A stretch of DNA of 64,000 nt from Pseudomonas serbica (GTDB taxonomy: Bacteria; Pseudomonadota; Gammaproteobacteria; Pseudomonadales; Pseudomonadaceae), in assembly GCF_028823535.1 (NCBI RefSeq), contig NZ_JAQIYM010000009.1, forward strand, positions 124,001 to 188,000. The letters run 5' to 3'. Below the pieces are notes generated by a model. That model was not told the DNA's origin. It ran no database searches and was given only the letters and a program-made list of their open reading frames with translations. This document shows, one piece after another, positions 16,050 to 24,500 of this stretch; positions within the stretch are counted from its first letter, which is position 1; every line of letters starts with the position of its first letter. Made by a program: the position numbers and the translations under genes.

Positions 16050-17177
16050 GTGATCACTGCCCTAGCCTTTTCGACCATCGAGGCCATCGACCGCGATGCC
16101 TGGAATGATTGCTTCCCTGCCGAGCTCGAGGATTGGGATTACTACCGGGCTGTTGAACGGGCGGGCATTGCCGGTTTTCAATGGCGCTATCTGGCTGTGT
16201 ATGAGCAACAGGTTTTGATCGCCGCAGCCGTGGCGTTCACCACTGCCTATTCACTGGACACCACGGTTCAAGGCCTGGGCAAGCGTATCAGTCAACGGTT
16301 GCGCCGCTGGTGTCCGGGGCTGCTCGACATTCCGCTCTACGCCCTGGGCTCACCGGTGGCCGAGCGCTGCCATGCGGGCACGCTCCGGCATATCGAACCT
16401 GCCAGACGCCCCGCCTTGCTCGAGCAATTGTTGATCCTGGCCCGTAACGATGCGGACCAGGCCGGCATTGGCTTGATGGCTGTGAAGGACGCATCCGACC
16501 GGGACCCGCAGTGGTTGCAGGCGTGCCACGATGCCGGCCTGCAAAGCATGCCCGGCTTGCCCGGCGCCGAACTGCCCATCAGGTTCGCCAGCCTCGACGC
16601 CTACCTCGACACCCTCGGCAAATCCACCCGCAAGGACCTGCGCCGCACCTTGCGCACCCAGGGGCCGCGTATCGAGTGGCGACGGCAAGTGGAAGATCTG
16701 CTGCCGGTCATGATGCCGCTCTACGAATCCACATTGAACCGCAGTGACTTGACGTTCGAACGCTTGCCACCAGCCTACTTCAGCCAGGTGCTGGAACAAC
16801 TCGATGAACGAGCCGCCTGTGTACTCTATTGGCTCGACGGCGAACTGGTCGCGTTCAACCTGGTATTGCTGGACGACCAGCAGATGGTCGACAAGTTTTT
16901 CGCCCACGACCTTGACCGCACCCGCGAACACAACCTGTACAGGCGCAGCTGGCTGGCCAATGTCGACTACTGCATTGAACATGGCCTTACGATCTATGCA
17001 AGCGGCCAGGCCGGCTATGCCGGTAAGCTGCGCCTGGGTTGCTCGTTTACCGCCAACACCGTGTTTTTCCGCCACCGCAACCGCTGGCTCAACGGCCTGT
17101 TGCGCGGGCTGAAAATGTTTATCCGTCCGGACCGATCCGACCCTGCCATGGCTGCTGCGATAAGCGAAACCCGATGA
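16050..17177 (+). CDS. BioF2/FemAB-like acyltransferase (GNAT fold)
   Basis: The protein has 375 aa from a GTG start with AAGGA at 16039-16043. The segment KSTRKDLRRTLR (about residues 191-202) and the following GNAT-type half with a lipid- or peptidoglycan-related acetyltransferase pattern (about 215-345) place it with BioF2-like/FemAB-type acyltransferases. The YASGQAGYAGKLRLGC segment near the end is typical of that group. It would transfer an acyl or aminoacyl group to an amine. It overlaps the sensor kinase gene by 4 bases. Confidence 0.65.
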   Translation: MITALAFSTIEAIDRDAWNDCFPAELEDWDYYRAVERAGIAGFQWRYLAVYEQQVLIAAAVAFTTAYSLDTTVQGLGKRISQRLRRWCPGLLDIPLYALGSPVAERCHAGTLRHIEPARRPALLEQLLILARNDADQAGIGLMAVKDASDRDPQWLQACHDAGLQSMPGLPGAELPIRFASLDAYLDTLGKSTRKDLRRTLRTQGPRIEWRRQVEDLLPVMMPLYESTLNRSDLTFERLPPAYFSQVLEQLDERAACVLYWLDGELVAFNLVLLDDQQMVDKFFAHDLDRTREHNLYRRSWLANVDYCIEHGLTIYASGQAGYAGKLRLGCSFTANTVFFRHRNRWLNGLLRGLKMFIRPDRSDPAMAAAISETR

Positions 17178-18946
17178 CTAATGCCCCACGCCCCAACACC
17201 CGCCCCTTCGCCCTCTCCGGCTGGAGCCTGCAGCGCAAACTGGTGCTGGCCTTCTGGCTGGTCAGCGTGATTCCGACGATGATCGCCGCCGAACTGGCGG
17301 CCACCACCCTGTCGCAGATTTTCGACAGCAACGTGCGGATCTGGCTGCAGGAGTCGACCAGGATCGTCGAGGACGAAATCAGCGAAATCCTGCGCGACCA
17401 TACTCGGGCCGTGCACCTGTTCCTACGCTATACGCGCCCGTCCACGGACCGGCTATCTGCCCGAAATGACAAACTGACCACTGACATCGCCGACTCAATG
17501 GGCATCGATGTGGTGGCGCTGGTGCGCAGCAACGATCAAAAAGTGGTATTCAGCACCGTCGCCGACGATATCGTCCGCCAGATCAGCACGGCCCCCAAAG
17601 CCACGCTGCAAACCTTGCAAGTCGCCGGGGTGGCCACCGGCACTGTGGTTTCGACCTTCGAGACCGAGCAGGAAGGCCTCGCGTACAAACTGGTGATCGC
17701 CACTTATCTGGACAACAGTTTCCTCACCAGCGTGGCGGACGTTCATTCCCTGGACCTGCGCCTGTACCTGGCCAAGGCGGGCGACTTCTCGGAGATTTTC
17801 TCAACCCAACGCTTCGAGAATCACCCCCTGCAGGTTCCAGCAAAAATCGAACAGTCCATGCGCCAGAGCAAACAACCCATTGAGCAATTCACCAGTCGCT
17901 ACAGCGGCATCTACCAACCGATACTCAACGAAAACGGCGAGCTGCAAGGCGTGATCTACAGCGGGCTGCTGCGCCACAGCAGCCTGGTCGGGCTGGTGAA
18001 CCAGAGCAACCTGTTCATCCTGATTTTCCTGCTCAGTTCGGCGGCCTCACTGGCGGTCGGCTGGATGGTTTCGCAACGGCTGACCAAACCCTTGCGCGGG
18101 CTCTCCAAGGGCGTGCAGGCCGTGATTGCCGGGGACTATCGCCAGCGCTTGCCCGTGACCGGCGGCGACGAACTGGCGGAATTGAGCAGCACCTTCAACC
18201 ACATGAGCGAGCGCCTTGGCCAGTTGCAGCATTTGGAATCGCAGCTGCGTCGCCGCGACCGCCTGCTTGCCCTGGGCGAAGTCGCCATGGGCCTGGCCCA
18301 TGAAATCCGTAACCCGCTGGGGATCATCAAGACCGCGACACAACTGCTGCATCGGCGCGCCGATCTGCCAGAGTCCGACAAGCGTCACCTGGAATACGTT
18401 GTCAGCGAAGTCAGCCGGATCAACGACCTGATCAGCGATTTTCTCGAATTCGCCAAGCCCAGTGCGCCCATGCGTTCTACGCAAACAGTCCGGTCGCTGG
18501 TAGAGGATTTGCTGGGCTTCTGCGCACCAGAGCTGGCCAGCCACCACATCGAGGCGCACATCGACGATCAGGCCCCCGGTGCCACCGTCCACGCCGACCC
18601 ACGACAACTCAAACAAGCCGGCCTGAACCTGATCGTCAACGCCATCGATGCCATGCCCGACGGTGGACAGCTGACCCTTGCGATCAGAAGCGATCCGCCA
18701 TACACCGTGATCAGCATCCGCGACACCGGCCCGGGCATCGACCCGGACATGCTCGAACGCATTTTCACGCCGTTCGTCACCACCAAGGCCTCGGGCACCG
18801 GCCTGGGCTTGGCGAAGGTGTATTCGATCATGGAAAGCCATGAAGGGCGCATCGAGTGCACCAGTGGAAAAAATACCGGCGCCACATTCAGCCTTTACCT
18901 ACCGGCCAAGGGTGATGGGTTCGACGAGGGTAGCGATGACACATAA
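17174..18946 (+). CDS. Membrane sensor histidine kinase of the sigma-54 operon
   Basis: The protein has 590 aa. ATG 17174 is chosen because it overlaps the previous stop (ATGA); an earlier in-frame start would lie deep in the upstream gene. The order is a first membrane helix (about 20-42), an extracytoplasmic Cache-like sensing domain, a second helix (about 275-298), HAMP, HisKA with H376 in GLAHEIRNPLGI, and HATPase (NAIDAMPDGG, GTGLGLAKV). It resembles NtrB/ZraS-type kinases that pair with sigma-54 activators. The signal is unknown. It overlaps the regulator gene by 11 bases. Confidence 0.85.
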   Translation: MTNAPRPNTRPFALSGWSLQRKLVLAFWLVSVIPTMIAAELAATTLSQIFDSNVRIWLQESTRIVEDEISEILRDHTRAVHLFLRYTRPSTDRLSARNDKLTTDIADSMGIDVVALVRSNDQKVVFSTVADDIVRQISTAPKATLQTLQVAGVATGTVVSTFETEQEGLAYKLVIATYLDNSFLTSVADVHSLDLRLYLAKAGDFSEIFSTQRFENHPLQVPAKIEQSMRQSKQPIEQFTSRYSGIYQPILNENGELQGVIYSGLLRHSSLVGLVNQSNLFILIFLLSSAASLAVGWMVSQRLTKPLRGLSKGVQAVIAGDYRQRLPVTGGDELAELSSTFNHMSERLGQLQHLESQLRRRDRLLALGEVAMGLAHEIRNPLGIIKTATQLLHRRADLPESDKRHLEYVVSEVSRINDLISDFLEFAKPSAPMRSTQTVRSLVEDLLGFCAPELASHHIEAHIDDQAPGATVHADPRQLKQAGLNLIVNAIDAMPDGGQLTLAIRSDPPYTVISIRDTGPGIDPDMLERIFTPFVTTKASGTGLGLAKVYSIMESHEGRIECTSGKNTGATFSLYLPAKGDGFDEGSDDT

Positions 18947-20327
18947 CGTACTGGTGGTCGACGACGAGCCCAAGCTCTGTGACCTGCTGGCGTCGGCGCT
19001 GAATCAGAATGGCATCACGGTGTTCACTGCGGGCAATGGCTTGCACGCCCTGAAAGTGCTGGAGACCGAAGACATCGACCTGGTCATCAGCGACTGGCGC
19101 ATGCCCGGCATGGACGGTCCGCAGTTGCTGGCAGAAATCAAAAGCCGATTTGCGCACTTGCCGGTGATTGTCATGACGGCCTACAGCACCGTGAAAAACG
19201 CCGTGCAATCGATGCGCAACGGGGCGTTCGACTATATCGCCAAACCGTTCGACATTGATGAACTGGACATCACCGTCAGCAAGGCCCTGCAATTTCGCGA
19301 CATCCTCAAAGACAACCAGCGCATGCGCGCCGAACTCGATGAACACCAGCAAATCGACAGCCTGATCGGGGACAGCCCGAGCTTCCGTCGGGTGTTGCAG
19401 GCGATCGATTCGGTACGTGAAAGCAATGCGACGATTTTGCTGACCGGCGAAAGCGGAACCGGCAAGGAAATGGTCGCCCGGGCCATCCACAAACATGGCA
19501 ATCGCGCCGACAAGCCTTTCGTCGCGGTGAACTGTGCGGCCATCCCCGAAGGATTGCTTGAGAGCGAGATGTTCGGCCATCGCAAAGGCGCGTTTACCGG
19601 CGCCGTGGCCGACCGCGTCGGGCGCTTCCTGCAAGCGGACAAGGGCACGCTGTTCCTCGATGAAATCGGCGAAATGCCCTTGGCCTTGCAGGCGAAGATC
19701 CTGCGGGCGTTGCAGGAGCGTGTGATTGAGCCGGTGGGCGATCCCCGCGAGCGCAAGGTGGATGTGCGAGTGATTGCGGCCACCAACAAGAACCTGCTCG
19801 ATGCGGTGGCCAACAAGGAGTTTCGCGAAGACCTCTACTACCGCCTCAACGTATTCCCGATCCCGCTGCCGGCCCTGCGCGAACGGGTCGAGGATATCGC
19901 CCCGCTGGCCCGGCATTTCGCCCATGTCCTGGGCGCAACAGCTGGCAAACGCATCAGTGGGTTCAGCCCGGCGGCGCTCCAGGCCATGGCCCGATATTCG
20001 TGGCCTGGCAACATTCGCGAACTGCAGAACTGTGTGGAACGTGCGACCATCGTCGCGTCAGGGACGGTCATCGACGACGACGATCTGCCAGCGTACCTGT
20101 TTGCTTCAGCCGCGGCCACCTGCAGTGCCATTCCCACCGAGGGCATGGGCGTGCCGTCGGACCTGGAAGCCGCACTGGCGCAGGTCGAGAAGAACTACAT
20201 CCTGGCAGCCTTGGCCCAGAGCAACGGTGTACAGGCCGCGGCGGCGCAGTTGATCGGTATTTCCGAGCGCAGCTTCTGGTACCGGCTGAAGAAGCTGGGC
20301 ATTCACGTGGACAAGATCGTGCGCTAA
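18936..20327 (+). CDS. NtrC-family sigma-54 response regulator of the same operon
   Basis: The protein has 463 aa from ATG 18936, inside the end of the kinase gene. It has a receiver domain (D53 in VISDWRMPG), an AAA+ domain with GESGTGKE, a full GAFTGA loop and GTLFLDEIGE, and a C-terminal Fis helix-turn-helix (AAAQLIGISERSFWYRLKKLGI). It should activate the sigma-54 promoter at 13012-13027 from the TTGTAG inverted repeat, closing a positive loop on its own operon. Its last 4 bases overlap the end of the convergent hydrolase gene. Confidence 0.88.
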   Translation: MTHNVLVVDDEPKLCDLLASALNQNGITVFTAGNGLHALKVLETEDIDLVISDWRMPGMDGPQLLAEIKSRFAHLPVIVMTAYSTVKNAVQSMRNGAFDYIAKPFDIDELDITVSKALQFRDILKDNQRMRAELDEHQQIDSLIGDSPSFRRVLQAIDSVRESNATILLTGESGTGKEMVARAIHKHGNRADKPFVAVNCAAIPEGLLESEMFGHRKGAFTGAVADRVGRFLQADKGTLFLDEIGEMPLALQAKILRALQERVIEPVGDPRERKVDVRVIAATNKNLLDAVANKEFREDLYYRLNVFPIPLPALRERVEDIAPLARHFAHVLGATAGKRISGFSPAALQAMARYSWPGNIRELQNCVERATIVASGTVIDDDDLPAYLFASAAATCSAIPTEGMGVPSDLEAALAQVEKNYILAALAQSNGVQAAAAQLIGISERSFWYRLKKLGIHVDKIVR

Positions 20328-21358
20328 AGAAGGTTGTGTTCAGCCACAGGCTCGATCTGCGCCCAATGCGAAGTGTCCTCTCGATGAGCGCGCAGGTACG
20401 GCAAGACTGCCGCCAGCAACGGCGCCTTGAACGCTTCCTGAAAACGATGGGCCAACCCCGGTATCAACTTCAACTGGCTGCCACGCAAATGCGCCGCCAG
20501 GTGCACGCCATGCATCACCGGCAACAACGGATCGGCCGTGCCATGCACGACCAGCGCCGGCACCCGTAACTGGTTGAGCAATGCCACTCGGCTCGGCTCG
20601 GCCAGGATCGCCAGGATCTGGCGCTTGGCCCCCTCGGGGTTGAAGGCCCGGTCATACGCCAGTGCCGCCTGCTGCAGCAAGGCCTGTCGATCATCAGTCA
20701 CCGCCGGACTGCCCAGTGCCGCCAGCAGGTCCGCCTGCTGCTCCAATGCGACTTCACGATTGGGCGCCCCCCGACGCGCCAGCAACTGCAACAACGCCGC
20801 ACTCGGCGCCGGCAATCCTTCGGCTCCGGAAGTGCTCATGATCAGGGTCAGGCTCTCGACCCGTCGTGGCGCCATCGCCGCCATGTGCTGGGCAATCATG
20901 CCGCCCATGCTGGCGCCCAGCACGTGAAATTGCTCGATGTGCAACGCATCCATCAGCCCCAGGGCATCGTCCGCCATATCGGTCAGGGTGTAAGGCGCCG
21001 ACACCGGCAAGCCGAGCTTGTAGCGCAACACTTCGAAGGTCAGGTTGGTCTCGGCCGGCGCTTGCCGCCAGGTCGACAGGCCGACATCGCGATTGTCATA
21101 ACGAATCACCCGAAAACCTTGCTGACACAGTGCGACCACCACTTCGTCGGGCCAGTGGATCAACTGCCCGCCCAGCCCCATCACCAGCAGCAGTGCCGGA
21201 TCCGACGCACGGCCGATGCTCTGGTACGCCAGGCTTACCTGGGCCAGATCAACCCGTTGGGTGGCAACATCGACGTCACAGCGAGACGCCGCAAGAGACG
21301 GCAGACCGCACAACAGTGCGGCCAGGAATAGAACCCGTGAAAAAAACCAAGCACCCAT
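20324..21358 (-). CDS. Exported alpha/beta-fold hydrolase
   Basis: The protein has 344 aa. A signal peptide (SRVLFLAALLCGLPSLAAS) is followed by an alpha/beta hydrolase domain: LLVMGLGGQLIHWPDEVV, RYDNRDVGLST, nucleophile elbow GASMGG, and acid/base region VVHGTADPLLPV...GLAHRF. It resembles the TAP/esterase group of secreted or periplasmic hydrolases. The substrate is unknown. The 3' end overlaps the convergent regulator gene by 4 bases, with no room for a terminator between them. Confidence 0.78.
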   Translation of the reverse strand: MGAWFFSRVLFLAALLCGLPSLAASRCDVDVATQRVDLAQVSLAYQSIGRASDPALLLVMGLGGQLIHWPDEVVVALCQQGFRVIRYDNRDVGLSTWRQAPAETNLTFEVLRYKLGLPVSAPYTLTDMADDALGLMDALHIEQFHVLGASMGGMIAQHMAAMAPRRVESLTLIMSTSGAEGLPAPSAALLQLLARRGAPNREVALEQQADLLAALGSPAVTDDRQALLQQAALAYDRAFNPEGAKRQILAILAEPSRVALLNQLRVPALVVHGTADPLLPVMHGVHLAAHLRGSQLKLIPGLAHRFQEAFKAPLLAAVLPYLRAHREDTSHWAQIEPVAEHNLL

Positions 21359-21511
21359 GGAAAAACACCAAAACGCAGAACCCCAGTAGAGCGCGAGTCT
21401 GATGAAGTTTGTTCAATCGCGCTGCCACAGTTGCATGACAGTTTCATGAATGCTGCTCAATGGTCGATGCGATAACTATGTAGTGCCACGGGTCCGGAGG
21501 ATTTTTTTTTA

Positions 21512-24500
21512 ATGGCGCTTGATCAGGCGCGGATCCGCCGCTCCTCCTGGATGAGCTACATCACCATGACCGAAAGACTCTTCCCGACACTCCCCCTCTC
21601 CTCGCCAACGGCCGCAGACGAGTTTTCGACGCTGCCAGGCAATATCGACCAGAGCCTGCTGCAAAGCGCCTTGACGCGCTGGCAAGCCTGCCAGGAAGGT
21701 TTGCAGGCGCTGCTCACAAACGCACCGCCGGACGCAGGCGCGACGGCCTATTGGGAGGCTCGCGCCCCCGGTACGCCGCTGTCGCGCCGCGATCGGGCGG
21801 TTCAGCTATACCGCGGACACATTGAAGCTGCAGCGCAAATGGGATTCGCCCAGAGAACCCTGAGCGCCGAGCAATTGAAACCACTCTGGTTGATCCTGGA
21901 CTCCGGGACAGAGGCGATGCGCCTGGACGACCAGCCCATCCATTGCGAACAGCTGGCGCTGAAACTGAGCGACAACACCTTGGTAAAAATCCCGGCAGCC
22001 TGGGTGATCAGCGTGGGCAACCGGCAACCCGTCGAACAATTGCTGTACCTGCCCTCTCGACCGGTTCCCGTCCAGGCCTTCGACGAACGCAGCGACATGG
22101 AGCACTGGTTGTCCGGGCAATTACTTGTTCCGCCAGAGTTGACCACTCGATACATCAGTTTTGAATACACGGCCAAAAGCGGCCCATTGACGACAGGCAT
22201 CACGGCCCTGTTTGCCCCCGGACCTCAAGCCAGCCGCACCGGCGTATTTGCCCAGGCACCGACCCTCGAGAGCCTGGAGCTGATCGGAGCGTTTGACAAT
22301 GTAGATCAATCATCGCCTTTCGACAGCCTGGCGGCCGATATTCCACTGGCCTTGCGTCAGTCCTCGCTGCGTAAACAGCTCGCAGCGCTGGAAACACTGC
22401 TGGGAGATGATGGCGATAGCGACCGTCATCGGACATTCAACGACACCCTCAAGACTCTGGAAGTGGCAGAACAGGCTGCGGACAAGGCTGCATTCGCCCT
22501 GCTCTACCGATCCAGAGTCCTGGACCTTGAGACTTTCAACCGTGAGTTCGGCGCGCTGTATCAGGCCCGCAAAAACGGCTTGCAAGCCGAGGCCAGGCTG
22601 CAACGGTCCCTCGATCAGTTGGACAATGTGCAGTTGGACATGCTTCAGGCCATCCTGGACCCGGCTGACGAAACCGATAGCGATGTCATGGCGGCCAGCC
22701 TGTCGTTGGTCGACCAGAGCACTGGCAATAAAACCCAGGCACTGGACGGTCCGTTTGTCATCACCCGATCCCAGGCGCTGCTCGATCCTGCCGCACCTCA
22801 CAGCCTGCTGCTCTACTGGCCCGGCACTGGCGGCGGCTTGCAGCGCTTCGCCAATCGCCGGGAGCTGGAAAGTCAGTTGTTCAAAATCCAGGAACAGGAT
22901 CCGGAGCTGACGCTGAAACTGACGAAAATCAGTTCCGATCCGCTGCTTCACAGTCTGAATCAACAGACCAGCCACTTTGAAGAACAGGCCGCGCAAATAC
23001 GCCAGCGCCATGCCGACCCGGCACAGGCGTCAGCACGCGAAGATGAACTGGCAAAGCTGCGACAAACAACCCTGGCCGCACTGCAGGTCCCGATGAACGC
23101 GGCCAGGCTTCTGGCTCTGGCGCATCGTCTGGAACAAAGCCGCAGTGCCGCCATTGCCTCCCGGCTGCCCGTCTGGCTGGCGACGCTGTCGGCGTCCGCC
23201 AGTGCCGGGCTCAAAAGCCTGGTCGAGGCCTATATCCAGGCCATGCATCGCAGTCACGAGCAACTGGAATCGGCGCTGGCGCCCCGCGACGCATTCACCC
23301 GTCGACATCTCCAGGCGCGGTTGCGCGAAGACTTCTCGCTAACGGGACACTTTGACGTCCAGCTGGACCTGCCGGATTCGGTCAAACTGCAAAAACAACT
23401 GGCCGACGGCGCGGCGCCAGGCACCCCGCAAAAACTCGTGCCGGTACCCAGTGCCAGCCGAAGCCGAATGTCACTCGAGGAGCTGGCCCAGCTCAATATC
23501 GATAACACCCCGTCCATGCAGCTGGAACCTCTTTCGCTGCGTCTAGGTTTCATGCGGGTGCACGTCAGCGCGGCCAACGAAAGCGAACGCCAGGCACTGG
23601 CGGCCGGCATCACATCGACCTACCTGCGCAGGGTCCTGCCCGAGCTTGACCTGCCCCAGCTCTACGAAGACCAGATTCGCAATACCTTCATGGGCTCTTC
23701 CAGCGAAACACTCTTTGTCAGAGAGCATCGCCGTGAATGCCTGATCGAGCCGTGGCGCCTGATGCTCAAATTGCAGGGTCAATGCGCGCACCTGCAAACG
23801 CAGATCAATCAGGATCAGCTACAGGTCTTGACCATTGCCATCGATGCCCAAACGCGTGAAGCCTGGCAAGCGCAGGGCAAACGTATCGTCCTGCTCCCGG
23901 TGCATCTGACTGCTGGCGGCAAGGACACACCAAACGAAGGGCCGACCACCCTGTCCGGCGTGACCTTCATCGAAGAACAGGTCAGCAAGATGACATTGCT
24001 GTATCTGCCCGATAGCCCCGACGGCCAATTTCTGCGCAGCTATAGCGACCTGGAGACCGCTCGTCGGGCCCTGTTCAATCTTTGTCTGCGCAGCGAGATG
24101 GTCAGCTACCTGGCCGGGCGAGCTCTGTCAGGCAATGAGCAAGCCCATGCAAGCCGGATCAACCAGGCCGTATTGAAGCATTTCGACGCGATGATCGGCG
24201 TTGGCGTACCGTGGCCCTCGACGACGTCACTGGCCGAACATTTGCTCAATGCCCACATGGGCCGCCTGATCGAAGCCCATCGCGACACATCGCGCTCGCG
24301 CAATGCCTTGTACCTGGAGCGCTACGCGCTCAGCGGCTCGAAAGCGTTGAACTACATGAAGATGGCGTTGGGGCTCGTGCCCTTCGTCGGTACCGGGATT
24401 GCGCTTTATGATGCCTGGAGCAGTGCCAACAAGGCCGTCACCGCAATGATCAACGGCGAGGTGGGTGAGGGCCTGACAGAGATAGAGTCAGTGCTGCTGG

